Positions 8,918 through 18,637 of a stretch of DNA of 64,000 nucleotides are shown here, piece by piece. The position numbers and the translations under genes are program-made. The notes beneath the pieces are model-generated. The model worked only from the letters and a program-made list of their open reading frames with translations. It did no database searches and was not told the DNA's origin. The stretch's first letter is position 1. Each line of letters starts with the position of its first letter. This DNA comes from Planctomycetota bacterium (GTDB taxonomy: Bacteria > Planctomycetota > Phycisphaerae > Phycisphaerales > Phycisphaeraceae): assembly GCA_024279275.1 (NCBI GenBank), contig JAJRRS010000006.1:18903-82902 (forward strand). The letters are read 5' to 3'.

Positions 8918-9095
8918 ATCTCACCGCAGAGAACACTGAGGTCGCAAAGCAAGACTAAAGAAGGTGGACAGGATGACAGGATGGTCAGGATCAAGCACGT
9001 CGCCCCCGGCTCGTCATTCTTATCCTCCCCATCCTGTCATCCTGTCAAACTCTTCGCCTCTCTTCTCTGCGTTCTCTGTGTCCTCTGTGTTGAAA
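8918..9095. repeat. Large modular inverted repeat (CACAGAG / GACAGGAT words)
   Basis: The left arm (about 8921-8990) carries CACCGCAGAGAACACTGAGG and GACAGGATGACAGGATGG. The right arm (about 9019-9095) carries ATCCTGTCATCCTGTCAA and a run of TCTGCGTTCTCTGTGTCCTC words that answer the left arm in reverse order. It lies downstream of infC. The same words build the element at 36303-36495. Confidence 0.8.
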
Positions 9096-9176
9096 ATCCC
9101 CGCCAGATTCCCCTCTTATGTCCGAACGTAAATCGGGCACCGGGCTGCTTGGATCAGCTATGAATGGTAGATGTAA

Positions 9177-9875
<699 letters not shown>

Positions 9876-10269
9876 GGGAGCGGCCTTTCGGTGGGGTAAC
9901 AAAATCAAACGTGTGGCAACGGCATTTCGCCGGGCCGTGACGCGCCAGGGGCCGCGTTTGGGAACCACTCCCAATACACCGCATGACTGAATCCGGGCGC
10001 ACTTTCCACGTCCCGGCCAATCAAAACCTTGGCCAATGCCCCTACAGGTTATCGCTACACGGCCCAATCAGCAAGGCCTGAACCCGTCAAATACTGGATT
10101 TATGCACATTTTCACCCCCACCGAACCCCCGCCAAGACCCCTATGATAGCCGCCGCATTACATGCGGCAGGTCCGCCAGCCCGTAGCCTCGCAGCGATCA
10201 AAGACCGTCATAAGTAGATTAACAACGCGATAAACAAGCCAGCGCGTCGTATCACGACCGGCAGACGGC
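9876..10269 (-). promoter_or_regulatory. Long 5' leader region of infC
   Basis: The 394 bp between the cdsA stop and the infC start hold no recognisable gene. A TATCAT hexamer (10143-10148, minus strand) could start a leader of about 260 nt, and just upstream GCCGCATTACATGCGGC can form a 7-bp hairpin. Leaders of infC operons often bind r-protein L20 or sense IF-3 level. Nothing here proves that. Confidence 0.3.
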
Positions 10270-11220
10270 TCAAAAATACCTCACCAGCATCAGCAACCAG
10301 TACGCAAAAGGTGCCACCACCACAGGCGAATCGACAATATCCAGCACCCCGCCAAATCCCGGAACAGCACTCCCCGAGTCCTTAATCCCCGCATCCCGCT
10401 TAAACAGGCTCGCCACCAGATCCCCGAACTGCCCGATCCCACCAAGCACCAGACCGGCTGGGAACACGAACCACAGCGGATAAATCACTTTCACAAACTC
10501 TCGCCCGCTGCCCTCCCGCACCCAATACCCATTGATCCCATATTGATTCCCCAACGCCGCCAACCCCGTCGCCAGCACCGCCGCCACGACCATCCCCCCG
10601 GCCAATCCCTCCCAGGTCTTTTTGGGACTCAGCCAGGGGATCATCTTGTGCTTGCCGATCATCAGCCCCGTGAAATACGCACCAATATCACAGCTCTTGG
10701 TGACCGCGATCACCGCGATTAGTGTCCAGGCCGAGTGCCACGACCGGATCCCCATCAGATACCCCGGCAAGACGCCCAGATAAACAAACGTAAACATCCC
10801 CGCCGCCGCCGCATGGATCGCGCCATCGGTTCGGCCTTTGCGGCTATGAATCACCAGTGTCGCCAGGAACAGCCCCGCCATCGCCGTGCCGTAGATCGCC
10901 ACCGCCGTCTGCGAGCCTATCCCAAGCGGGATCGCATAAAACAAGATCAACCCCAGCAACCCACTGAGCACGATCATCGGCGTATCAATCACCACACCCT
11001 TCGCCCGAAAAATCACACACAACTCCCGCGACCCCAGCACCACCAGCCCCGCGAAACACATCAGCATCAACAGCCCCGCCGGCAGATACGTCCGCCCCAG
11101 GAACAACCCCTGCAGCGGGTTGCCTGTCAGGTCCACCGTATCCAGCACGCCATCCAGGACGACCACGCCGATCAGCACCGCGATCATGATTGGGCCGAAG
11201 ATAAGTCGGTACTTGAGCAT
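10270..11220 (-). CDS. cdsA: Phosphatidate cytidylyltransferase
   Basis: 316 residues, integral membrane enzyme that makes CDP-diacylglycerol from phosphatidate and CTP. About eight hydrophobic segments are visible. The C-terminal signature is clear: SLFKRDAGIKDSGSAVPGFG followed by GVLDIVDS, with the metal-binding acidic residues kept. One difference from the usual signature is PGFGG where PGHGG is typical, so the histidine is replaced. WLSPKKTWEG upstream is also family-typical. ATG at 11220 has no Shine-Dalgarno; TAGGAT lies 6 nt upstream. No isoprenyl synthase gene (uppS) is adjacent. Confidence 0.93.
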   Translation of the reverse strand: MLKYRLIFGPIMIAVLIGVVVLDGVLDTVDLTGNPLQGLFLGRTYLPAGLLMLMCFAGLVVLGSRELCVIFRAKGVVIDTPMIVLSGLLGLILFYAIPLGIGSQTAVAIYGTAMAGLFLATLVIHSRKGRTDGAIHAAAAGMFTFVYLGVLPGYLMGIRSWHSAWTLIAVIAVTKSCDIGAYFTGLMIGKHKMIPWLSPKKTWEGLAGGMVVAAVLATGLAALGNQYGINGYWVREGSGREFVKVIYPLWFVFPAGLVLGGIGQFGDLVASLFKRDAGIKDSGSAVPGFGGVLDIVDSPVVVAPFAYWLLMLVRYF

Positions 11221-11226
11221 CCGACC

Positions 11227-11232
11227 ATCCTA
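11227..11232 (-). promoter_or_regulatory. -10-like TAGGAT for cdsA
   Basis: TAGGAT, 6 nt, ATG. No ribosome binding site, consistent with leaderless transcription. Confidence 0.5.
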
Positions 11233-11436
11233 CACCAACCCGCACCCGTCACGCCAAGCAGCGGGGGGGCTAATCATGTCGCATCCATTCGTATCCTTAC
11301 TCACAAGCAGCCCGCCGACAACGTCGGCCCGGTACAGGCGTATCCATCCCTTGGGGACTCTGGAATTAGTCCGGAGTGCTTCCGGGGACGGGGTCGTGGC
11401 TTGGCCCAAGCATCGGGATCAACTACCTTTATCATT

Positions 11437-13290
11437 GTGACTACATCGCCAGCCAAAACGTGCCTCAAGTGCTTGGGCCTGACCTGCCTACTCATGGTGA
11501 TGGCGTTCTACGTTTCCATAGCCCATGCCCAGTCGCTCTCCGTCGCCGCCGATGGCTCCAGGCTCTGGCTGCTTTCCCCCGAGACCGACCGCCCCGGCGT
11601 CTTCACTGTGTACCACCATGCACTAAGCGATCCGCCTTCACAGATCACCCAGGTCATGACTCTGCGTGGCGTGGTCCGTCCTCACTGCGTCGCAGCGTCG
11701 GGGAATTCCCTCTGGATCATCTACCCCGACGGCAAGGTCCAGGCCATCCTTGCCGAGCATTCAGTGCTCCATGACAGTTGGGTCTACCAGCCCCGCGTCG
11801 AGCCTCGACTCCCCACCGGTGCCTCGGTGCGCGCCACCGCCCTGACACACTCAGGCCCCTGGGTTCTGGTACGCATCGAAGACCCCCAGACGCTCACGAA
11901 GATCGACACCCTCTCGCAGCCGAAAACCAAAGCCACCCGCGACGCCGCCGCACGCCGACGACGCAACATCGCCATCGGACTCCCACCTGACCACGGCATC
12001 AACGACCTCGATCAACCCAAAACCACAGCCACCGACTCGTCCTCTAAACCCACACCGCCGGACAGCGCCGCACAAGTGGATCCGCCGACTTCCGACGCGC
12101 CCTCTAAATCCACCGCTCTACCCGTCGACCGCCTGCTGTATCTGGATCACGGAAAATGGCGTGTCCGCCCGCTACCCCAAGATTGGCCCCACGGCGCAGA
12201 AGCCTGGCTGGTGACAGAACGTGACCCAAACGATTCCCCCACACTCATCGCCCGCTTAAATACGAGCAACACAGAAAACACCGATACCATTACGGTCTAT
12301 CGCAGTAGCGTGCAACCGCCGGTTACCTGGTCACATCAAGACTATCCCGTAAACGCCCAGGCCAACGGCATCACCCTGATGGCCGTCGAAGGTCAACTCG
12401 TCTTGGCCCAACACCAACACGAACGAGGCCAACTCACCGCCGAACTTTCGGTCCTGCGCAGTGGCAAAATCTTGCCCGTTGGCGCAATGACCCTCGATGA
12501 CGTTTCTCCAACCAAGTGGTCCATCCTCGGCACAGGCAACGCCGCCGCCCTCATCGCGCAACACGAAAACATAACCCGCACCGACGCCGCGCCCACCGGC
12601 TTGCCGCCGCTTATCTGGACACAAGCCAACCTGCGTGGCCAGACCGTGTTGGAACCCACCGACCTTGTTCTCAAAACGCCCACATGGATGGACGACTTCG
12701 CCCAATACGCTTTACTCGCCTTCGTCGTCATCCTCATCACGGTCTTGATGCTGGCGTTCTGGCGGCGGGACTCGGCTTGGAATCGCCTGGACCTTCCATC
12801 GGACGTCGTCGTCGCGGACCTGCCCCGGCGAGCCGCCGCCGCCGCCATCGACATGGCACCCGGACTTCTGGGCGCCATGGCCTACTTCGGCATGTCATTC
12901 GATGACATCATCCAACACTGGCCCGGCAACGGGATCGCGCAGACCGCTGTGCAAATGCTTCCCGGTGCCGTTGTCATCGCCATCTTCGTCACCCACACCA
13001 CCCTCACCGAACTTATCCTCGCACGTTCACTGGGCAAAATAATCACCGGCCTACGCACCACCACACTCACCGGCACACGCCCACGCGCCTGGCAGCTTCT
13101 CGTCCGTGGCCTGCTTAAATCACTGGACCTGCTCCCCGGCGCTTGGCTGCTGCTCATGCTCCCGGTCATCGCCCCACACCGCCAACGCCTCGGCGACCTC
13201 GTCGGCCGCACCGTCGTCATCACCGATGCGCCGCCGGAACCAGAAGATAGTCAAGACGATTCAGATCAATCCCCGCCCCCGGAAGATTGA
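11437..13290 (+). CDS. RDD-family membrane protein with a large N-terminal exported domain
   Basis: 617 residues from GTG 11437. A signal peptide (TCLKCLGLTCLLMVMAF, then IAHAQ) is followed by about 400 residues that look beta-rich and propeller-like (DGSRLWLLSP, SGNSLWIIYPDGKVQ) and contain a Ser/Thr/Pro-rich linker near residues 170-220. A transmembrane segment (ALLAFVVILITVLMLAFW) leads to a C-terminal RDD domain: LPRRAAAAAIDMAPG, ILARSLGKIITGL and RGLLKSLDL, ending RQRLGDLVGRTVVI. RDD domains are thought to be transport-related; the role is unknown here. The frame is open far upstream, but only the part after the signal peptide looks coding. A later ATG at 11493 is an alternative start. 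Confidence 0.75.
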   Translation: MTTSPAKTCLKCLGLTCLLMVMAFYVSIAHAQSLSVAADGSRLWLLSPETDRPGVFTVYHHALSDPPSQITQVMTLRGVVRPHCVAASGNSLWIIYPDGKVQAILAEHSVLHDSWVYQPRVEPRLPTGASVRATALTHSGPWVLVRIEDPQTLTKIDTLSQPKTKATRDAAARRRRNIAIGLPPDHGINDLDQPKTTATDSSSKPTPPDSAAQVDPPTSDAPSKSTALPVDRLLYLDHGKWRVRPLPQDWPHGAEAWLVTERDPNDSPTLIARLNTSNTENTDTITVYRSSVQPPVTWSHQDYPVNAQANGITLMAVEGQLVLAQHQHERGQLTAELSVLRSGKILPVGAMTLDDVSPTKWSILGTGNAAALIAQHENITRTDAAPTGLPPLIWTQANLRGQTVLEPTDLVLKTPTWMDDFAQYALLAFVVILITVLMLAFWRRDSAWNRLDLPSDVVVADLPRRAAAAAIDMAPGLLGAMAYFGMSFDDIIQHWPGNGIAQTAVQMLPGAVVIAIFVTHTTLTELILARSLGKIITGLRTTTLTGTRPRAWQLLVRGLLKSLDLLPGAWLLLMLPVIAPHRQRLGDLVGRTVVITDAPPEPEDSQDDSDQSPPPED

Positions 13291-13353
13291 TATGAGGCAT
13301 TCAATGACTTGGGTGACGTATGAATTGAGTGAACGTCGCCGTTCTTGATCGGC

Positions 13354-13441
13354 TTGAATCTGTGTCATCTGCGCAATCTGCGGATACTCCCCTCCCCCAT
13401 TTTCCTCCGTGTCTCTGTGCCTTTGTACGCTCCGTGTTTAA
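13354..13441. repeat. Single arm of the modular repeat
   Basis: 13354-13387 reads GAATCTGTGTCATCTGCGCA and on to GCGGATAC, the right arm of the 37479-37660 repeat, followed by CCGTGTCTCTGTGCCTTTG words as in 36303-36495. No left arm is seen. It lies between two convergent genes. Confidence 0.7.
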
Positions 13442-13450
13442 CCCATCTTC

Positions 13451-14617
13451 CTACTTTACCGCCGCCTCCAGCGCGATCAGTGCGTAGCAGGTCACAAGAT
13501 TAGCATCGTCCTCCATCCAGCGGTCTGCATCATTGGTCCACGACCCGTCCTTGCGTTGGCGTGACGTGAGCGCATCGATCAGGTCATTGGCCCAGTCATG
13601 CTCGACGCCGTCGCCGGTGCGGATCGTGGTCTGCCCGTATGCATCCAGTGCCCGGGCAAACGTCATGTAGTAGTAATACAAACCCTGGAGTTTCATCGAC
13701 TTCGGCAGGCCGGGGTTTACTTCCAGCGTGTAGTTGTTTTTAATCCACTTCAACGCAGCCACCACACGCGGGTCGTCACGGTCGAGTTGAGCATAAAGGT
13801 AGCTCTTAAACCCGGCGTAGGTCATTGATCCGTATGTCCGCAACCCCGACACCGGGCGACCTGCCTTGGCTTCGTCAATCAAGTCCGGGTTGGCCTTGGA
13901 CTCGGGCACACCGACCAGGTCTTTGTTGATGCTGGTCGAATAAATAAACCCGCCATCCTGCTCGATCACGTCTGCAAACCGGTTATTACTTTTTATGCCC
14001 TGGCACCGGCTGATGAACGCGACCGCCCGCAAAAACGCTGGGTCTTTGCAATCAAGCCCCGAGTCATAAAGACCCTGTAGCATGATCTGTGTGTTGGACA
14101 GGTCGGGTCGGCCGTGCTGGCCGTAGCCTGCGCCGCCGAAGAACGGATGCGATTCATCGACCCGTTTTCCCTGCGCATCCGCCTGCCCGTCCCATTGAAG
14201 TCCACGCAGAAAATCCTGCGCGTTCTTAATCGTCTCTCGCATTCCCGGCCGATCGCGCACCAGATTCAATGCACTTAAGCAGATCGCCGTGTTGTAATTT
14301 GCGAGTATGCCCGAATGGATCCCCCCGTCTTCGCGCACGTTTGCCAGGATATACGCAATCCCTTTTTCGACCTGTGGATCGTCCCGGGAAACAAGCCCCG
14401 AGTCGATCATCACCGTCACCGCCATCGCCGTCACCGCCGGCCCATGCTTGGGCGACCAACTCCCGTCCTGATTTTGCGTGGATCGCAGGTAGGCAACGCC
14501 GCGTGCGATCGAAGCCTGCGCCTGAGCGTTATGGTCAGCGTCGATCCCGTAGGCCCGACCCGTCAGGCTCATCATCAGGATAAAGATACTCAGACTTGCG
14601 AGGATTGTGTTACGCAT
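13451..14617 (-). CDS. Secreted prenyltransferase/squalene-oxidase-repeat (toroid) protein
   Basis: 388 residues. A signal peptide (MRNTILASLSIFILMMSLTG) is followed by helical repeats of the alpha/alpha-toroid type. Each has a hydrophobic helix pair and a QDGSW-like turn: STQNQDGSWSPKHG, VREDGGIHSG, EQDGGFIYS and RQRKDGSWTND. The terpene-cyclase catalytic DxDD motif is not evident, so this is probably a non-catalytic or differently active exported member, as is common in planctomycetes. A TATAAT hexamer at 14652-14657 (minus strand) gives a leader of about 28 nt; GGGA before the ATG is a weak ribosome binding site. Confidence 0.8.
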   Translation of the reverse strand: MRNTILASLSIFILMMSLTGRAYGIDADHNAQAQASIARGVAYLRSTQNQDGSWSPKHGPAVTAMAVTVMIDSGLVSRDDPQVEKGIAYILANVREDGGIHSGILANYNTAICLSALNLVRDRPGMRETIKNAQDFLRGLQWDGQADAQGKRVDESHPFFGGAGYGQHGRPDLSNTQIMLQGLYDSGLDCKDPAFLRAVAFISRCQGIKSNNRFADVIEQDGGFIYSTSINKDLVGVPESKANPDLIDEAKAGRPVSGLRTYGSMTYAGFKSYLYAQLDRDDPRVVAALKWIKNNYTLEVNPGLPKSMKLQGLYYYYMTFARALDAYGQTTIRTGDGVEHDWANDLIDALTSRQRKDGSWTNDADRWMEDDANLVTCYALIALEAAVK

Positions 14618-14695
14618 CGTGGTTTCCCGCTGTAGTTAAGGTGTCGGTATGATTATAGCCAACGAGGGCAGCTAAGTAATAATAGGAGTGTGACC

Positions 14696-15748
14696 ATGAG
14701 CGGCACGATTAACGACCACACAACGCCAAGCCCCCTCAAGGCGCTGATTATATTCATTGCCGCCATGACGGCCTGGTTCATCACCACGGAACCCCTACAG
14801 GCAGGCGACCTAACTTACGAGTTCCAGACAATATCAGAAGACTGGGTCGATCCCGCCCGCGACGATCGCCCCGTGCCGATCAAAGCCTACCTCCCCATCG
14901 ACACCCCGGGGCCATGCCCGGTGATTATCTTCTCGCACGGGCTGGGCGGCTCGCGCGAGGGTTATTCTTACCTCGGCGAATACTGGGCGTCCCACGGCTA
15001 CATCAGCGTTCACATCCAGCACCTCGGCAGCGACAGCGCGGTCTGGCGTGATAAGCCGTTGTTCAAGCGTAAGCGTGCGATGCGTAAAGCCATCACAAAG
15101 ATCGAGAACAGCCTGAACCGTCCGGCCGACGTCTCCTTCACCCTCGACAGGCTCGAAAAACTTAACGCCGACCCCGCCTCTCCTTGGTATCAGCAACTCG
15201 ACCTCGACCGGATCGGCATGGCGGGCCACTCCTACGGTGCGTTTACCTCGATGGCCATCGCGGGCCAGGTCTTTGTCGGGCGCGACGGACGGCCACGGGA
15301 TTTAGCCGACGCACGCATTAAAGCCGCGGTTGTCATGAGCGCCCAGGCGCCGCGCGACCGGGACACCTTCGACGAAAGTTATGCCCAGATCACGATCCCC
15401 ATCTTCCACATGACCGGCACGAAAGACACGTCCCCGGTCGGCCTGTCTAAATCGCCAGCCGACCGACGTATCCCCTACGACCACACCCCCGGACCGGCCG
15501 ACGGCGGACATGACGCTTATCTGCTGACGTTCACCGATGGCGACCACATGATCTTCTCCGGGCGAAAACGCGGCTTCCTGAACCGGGCTGGCAAGCAAGA
15601 TAAGATTTTCCAACGACACATCCGTGAATCAAGCCTCGCGTTCTGGAACGTGTATCTGAACGGTGATGAAGCCGCCCGCGACTGGCTGCGCGGTGGGGGG
15701 TTTGCAGATGAGTTGGGCGACACCGGCGTGTTAGAAATCAAACCCTGA
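14696..15748 (+). CDS. Exported alpha/beta hydrolase (PAF-acetylhydrolase/dienelactone-hydrolase-like)
   Basis: 350 residues. The N-terminal hydrophobic segment (ALIIFIAAMTAWF) is a signal or anchor, cleavable after LQA. IIFSHGLGGSREGY is the oxyanion region and MAGHSYGAFTS the nucleophile elbow (Ser near 179). HMTGTKDTS holds the likely acid and FTDGDHMIFSG the likely histidine. A long insertion with many basic residues (FKRKRAMRKAITKIE) lies before the elbow. Relatives are secreted esterases or lipases of unknown substrate. AGGAG at 14684-14688, 7 nt before ATG 14696, fixes the start. It is divergent from the toroid protein gene. Confidence 0.8.
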   Translation: MSGTINDHTTPSPLKALIIFIAAMTAWFITTEPLQAGDLTYEFQTISEDWVDPARDDRPVPIKAYLPIDTPGPCPVIIFSHGLGGSREGYSYLGEYWASHGYISVHIQHLGSDSAVWRDKPLFKRKRAMRKAITKIENSLNRPADVSFTLDRLEKLNADPASPWYQQLDLDRIGMAGHSYGAFTSMAIAGQVFVGRDGRPRDLADARIKAAVVMSAQAPRDRDTFDESYAQITIPIFHMTGTKDTSPVGLSKSPADRRIPYDHTPGPADGGHDAYLLTFTDGDHMIFSGRKRGFLNRAGKQDKIFQRHIRESSLAFWNVYLNGDEAARDWLRGGGFADELGDTGVLEIKP

Positions 15749-15781
15749 CAGGCAAGCTCACCAACCGCTAATCGTTAACCA

Positions 15782-16096
15782 TTAAAGCGTTCTCATACGG
15801 ATTCTAATAAATCCTCGTGCGTGCAACCACGGCGTACTTCCCGCGTTCGGGGGACTTGGCCCGTTGGGCCAATGCGCGGATCTACGATCCGCCGCTAAAC
15901 GGCAAGCCCGCGTGCTACGGGTGTCGTGGGTTTGTTCTAAGAACGCGGGCCTCGCAGATGCACGAGGGTTAATCAGAAGGCGTATCACTCCAGCCGTAGC
16001 GGTTTATTCGCTAGCCGTGGGCGTGATTCCACGGTTGATCCCCCAGCTTCCGCTGGGGGCTATAGGTGTGGCGCTACGGTTGGATTGAGAATGTTC
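15782..16096. repeat. Two nested palindromic elements
   Basis: The 367-bp gap 15749-16115 has no gene. Element 1 runs from about 15805 to 15975: outer arms CCTCGTGC (15813-15820) and GCACGAGG (15960-15967), with inner hairpins GGCCCGTTGGGCC and CCCGCGT...ACGCGGG. Element 2 runs from about 15988 to 16088: outer arms CCGTAGCG and CGCTACGG, and inside CCCCCAGC-TTCC-GCTGGGGG (16040-16059) followed by CTATAG. The inner hairpin belongs to the CATAGCCCCC palindrome family. Confidence 0.75.
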
Positions 16097-16115
16097 TAAC
16101 CACCAATCACCAAAC

Positions 16116-16721
16116 CTAAACCCCCCACGGGTCCATCGGCCCGACCTCATCGGATCCCCGCGACAGGTTGCGTAACTTCCTAAACGCCGTCACCGTCAGC
16201 CACAACCAGCCCCCGAATATCACCAACTGCAACAACGCCACGATGAGCACGCCGGTATTTCCCAGGCTCGCAACGCCCAGCAATAACCCCAGCCCCGCGA
16301 TCAGCGCAAAGAACAGCACCAACCACTTCGCCACGGCGGTCTGCCCCGTGCCGCCCCGGCGTATGCCGAAACCTAGAAATACGAGTGCAACGCTGGGGAT
16401 CAGCAGCACCAGCAGGTACAGGATCGCCAGTCCTACGGACGCCGTCACGACATGTTGTTTTGTAACCTGCCCACGTAACTCCGCTGGCAGCGTTGTCAGG
16501 ATCTGATCAATGATCAACTGCGGCTGGATCATCATCGCCACCGCGTTCAACAGGCAGCAGCAGGTCATCAGCAACCCCGCACCGGCACACAGCCAGGCAT
16601 ACAAAGCCGCCTTCCGCGCAGCTTCCGTCGGCCCCCCCGGTCCCCCCGGTCTCCCTGGCGGGGAGGAGTAAGGCGATTGCCATTCGCCGGGCGGTTCTAA
16701 TCTTGGGTCCAGTGTAGACAT
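16116..16721 (-). CDS. Four-helix membrane protein of unknown function
   Basis: 201 residues, not recognised. A short Pro/Gly-rich cytoplasmic head containing PPGRPGGPGGP comes from an in-frame GGGGGACCG-type minisatellite. Four transmembrane segments follow: about 42-64 (cysteine-rich, LLMTCCCLLNAV), 92-118, 131-153 and 157-178, and then a basic/acidic tail ending MDPWGV. The arrangement resembles small DUF4064/Yip1-like proteins, but no family is certain. ATG 16721 is preceded by TATCCT with a 7-nt gap and no Shine-Dalgarno. Confidence 0.65.
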   Translation of the reverse strand: MSTLDPRLEPPGEWQSPYSSPPGRPGGPGGPTEAARKAALYAWLCAGAGLLMTCCCLLNAVAMMIQPQLIIDQILTTLPAELRGQVTKQHVVTASVGLAILYLLVLLIPSVALVFLGFGIRRGGTGQTAVAKWLVLFFALIAGLGLLLGVASLGNTGVLIVALLQLVIFGGWLWLTVTAFRKLRNLSRGSDEVGPMDPWGV

Positions 16722-16728
16722 GCGTTAA

Positions 16729-16734
16729 AGGATA
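16729..16734 (-). promoter_or_regulatory. -10-like TATCCT for the four-helix protein gene
   Basis: TATCCT, 7 nt, ATG, with no ribosome binding site. Confidence 0.45.
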
Positions 16735-16754
16735 GCTAAGATCGCCGACCGGCG

Positions 16755-16802
16755 GGGAAATGGGGGAAGGCGGGGGGGAGCCGGGGGGAGCCGGGGGAAG
16801 CC
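16755..16802. repeat. GGGGGAGCC minisatellite
   Basis: Near-tandem copies of GGGGGGAGCC between two divergent genes. It is related to the CCGGGGG minisatellites at 19429, 28799, 49693, 50219 and 52858. Confidence 0.7.
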
Positions 16803-16885
16803 CGTCGTTGCTGGCGAATACTCATGCACTGGGCCGATGATGTAGAGACCGTCAGCCAGCAACCCAACGTCACGAATCAGCCCGC

Positions 16886-18094
16886 ATGAAGAAAACGATT
16901 TCCATCATCCTCCGCCTGGTCCTCGCCGCACTGGGCATCGGGTACATCGTCTTCACGCTTTCCTGGCACGACCAGGTCATCCTCCCTGTGGGCTTCACCC
17001 TCCCCGACGGCACCGTCACCCAATCCGAATCAACGTTCCCGGTCATCTCACAACAAGACGACGACCAACTCACGCTGCAAGCCGCCGATGATTCACAACA
17101 GTTCACGATCACGATCCCTAAAGACTCGGTTGCGGTTGACCAGCCGCGATTAAAGCCAGGGATTGTCACGACTCTACGCGGTGCGAATGTAAAATTACTT
17201 TTGCTTGGCATGGCGTTGATCCTGCCAGTGTTCCCGATCCAGGCGGCGCGGTGGTGGCTACTGATGCGGTGTCGGGGGATGCACGTGCCGTTCTCCCGTG
17301 CGATGCGTCTGACTATGGTGGGGCTTTTTTACAACTTCTGCATGCCCGGTATGACAGGCGGTGATGTCGTGAAGGCCTACTACGCAGCGAAGGGAAGTGG
17401 TATGCGTGGTGTGGCCGTGATGAGCGTGATCTTCGACCGGGCAACAGGACTGATGGGGCTAATCATGCTCGCGGGGATCGCCGGGTTGCTCATGCTTTGG
17501 CGGGGTGAACTTGATGCCGACACATTTGCCTTGGTTCGAGACGTGACTGTTTGGATATGGGCCGGCTTCGTCTGTGCTGCAGCGGGTGTGTTGTTATATT
17601 TATCCAACCACGTCCGCCGAGTAATTAGACTCGACAAATTACTTAGTAGGCTCGGACCCGATCACTTCCTCGTTAAAATCGATGACGCAGCTTCGGCGTA
17701 CCGGAGGCACCCCGGCACAATTATCGCCGCTTCATTGATAAGCATGCCTGTGCATTTATGTCAGGCCATGGCAACGACTTTGGCCGGATGGGCTCTTGGG
17801 ATGGGTTTAGCCGCTGGGCTAATGCTGACCGTTCTGCCGGTTGTATTCCTGGCTGGCAGCGTGCCGCTGTCACCCCCTCAGGGTGTGGGTGTGATGGACT
17901 ACCTGGTAGTAAAGATGCTCTTGCCTTCCTCTTTAGCCGACGCCAACCAACTGGTCAGCATGTTGATTGTGATGCGGCTGTTCTTAATCGGCTACGCGTT
18001 GATCGGCGCGCTGACCATGCTCCGCGGCGACATCCACCTCTTCCCACAGACGGATGATGATTCAGCGTCAGAGCAGAAACCCGATTCCGCGTAG
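16886..18094 (+). CDS. LPG-synthase-TM (UPF0104) family membrane protein
   Basis: 402 residues. One N-terminal helix (residues 5-25) precedes a periplasmic segment of about 80 residues. Six or seven more transmembrane helices follow with the family landmarks ARWWLLMRCRGMHVPFSRAM, GLFYNFCMPGMTGGDVVKAY, VMSVIFDRATGLMGLI and PLSPPQGVGVMDYLVVKMLL. Proteins of PF03706 resemble the flippase part of MprF and are found near glycolipid or polysaccharide genes; transport of a lipid-linked substrate is an inference. ATG 16886 has no clear ribosome binding site. The downstream small gene is convergent. Confidence 0.85.
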   Translation: MKKTISIILRLVLAALGIGYIVFTLSWHDQVILPVGFTLPDGTVTQSESTFPVISQQDDDQLTLQAADDSQQFTITIPKDSVAVDQPRLKPGIVTTLRGANVKLLLLGMALILPVFPIQAARWWLLMRCRGMHVPFSRAMRLTMVGLFYNFCMPGMTGGDVVKAYYAAKGSGMRGVAVMSVIFDRATGLMGLIMLAGIAGLLMLWRGELDADTFALVRDVTVWIWAGFVCAAAGVLLYLSNHVRRVIRLDKLLSRLGPDHFLVKIDDAASAYRRHPGTIIAASLISMPVHLCQAMATTLAGWALGMGLAAGLMLTVLPVVFLAGSVPLSPPQGVGVMDYLVVKMLLPSSLADANQLVSMLIVMRLFLIGYALIGALTMLRGDIHLFPQTDDDSASEQKPDSA

Positions 18095-18107
18095 CGTCGT
18101 TTTACTG

Positions 18108-18383
18108 CTACTGATTGATTCGCCACCACAAGACGCGCAGCATTACCCAGGTCCGTTCGCCGAATACGCTGGTCAGGATGATTGTAAATATGCACCAGGC
18201 ACATACGATTGCGGTGCGGTGTCGGCCGGGGGTGCGCCAGGCGAGCCAGGTCAGGGTCGGGCCGCCAATGAGCAACGCTACCAGCGGGTAGAACGTCGGT
18301 TTGTGCATCCAGGCCCACAGTAGCCGCATCAGGTGCGGTCCTGATGGCGGATCGGTGGGGGTGGCCCACAACGTCAACAGCAA
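18108..18383 (-). CDS. Possible small membrane protein
   Basis: At least 91 residues from a TTG at 18383. Three hydrophobic segments are seen, including FYPLVALLIGGPTLTWLAW and AIVCAWCIFTIILTSVFG. The frame stays open upstream and encodes a very basic stretch (RTRLLTPARRRAISRR) directly before the first helix, as expected for a cytoplasmic N-terminus, but no normal start codon is available there. So either the start is non-standard or the gene is degraded. It is convergent with the UPF0104 gene. No family recognised. Confidence 0.42.
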   Translation of the reverse strand: MLLTLWATPTDPPSGPHLMRLLWAWMHKPTFYPLVALLIGGPTLTWLAWRTPGRHRTAIVCAWCIFTIILTSVFGERTWVMLRVLWWRINQ

Positions 18384-18637
18384 GGCCGACTGTAAGACGA
18401 TGACCCCCCCTGTAAGCCGACGGCTGATCGCGCGTCGCCGAGCGGGGGTGAGCAGCCGTGTGCGTGATCGGGTTCGTTTGTTTGCTGCCAGCGTCTGGCT
18501 CCGACATAATCCTGCTTGCGGTGGGGCACCTGTGGCCCATGACCAGTGTACCCTCGGCGTTGCAGGCCGGGCGATCGCGCTCTAGTATCACAACCTGTCA
18601 GAGGTTGTTGACCCGTGTTGCGGTTTAATGGGCGGTG

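Larger units (their letters stand above)
8083..9176. other. Gene-poor 1.1-kb stretch
   Basis: No convincing intact gene. It holds an IS630 C-terminal fragment (8285-8394), the right copy of a 27-bp palindromic repeat (8395-8421) and a large modular inverted repeat (8918-9095). I see nothing recognisable in 8430-8910; short open frames there have no family signature. Confidence 0.6.

Noticed and set aside
9876-10067. N-terminal extension of IF-3 up to base 10067
   Set aside because: No similarity to IF-3, many Arg/Gly/Cys residues, and a well placed ribosome site exists before the ATC at 9875.
10735-11436. Upstream extension of the RDD protein frame, opposite cdsA
   Set aside because: The frame is open but encodes Arg/His/Gln-rich sequence typical of the reverse of a GC-rich gene; a signal peptide marks the real start near 11437.
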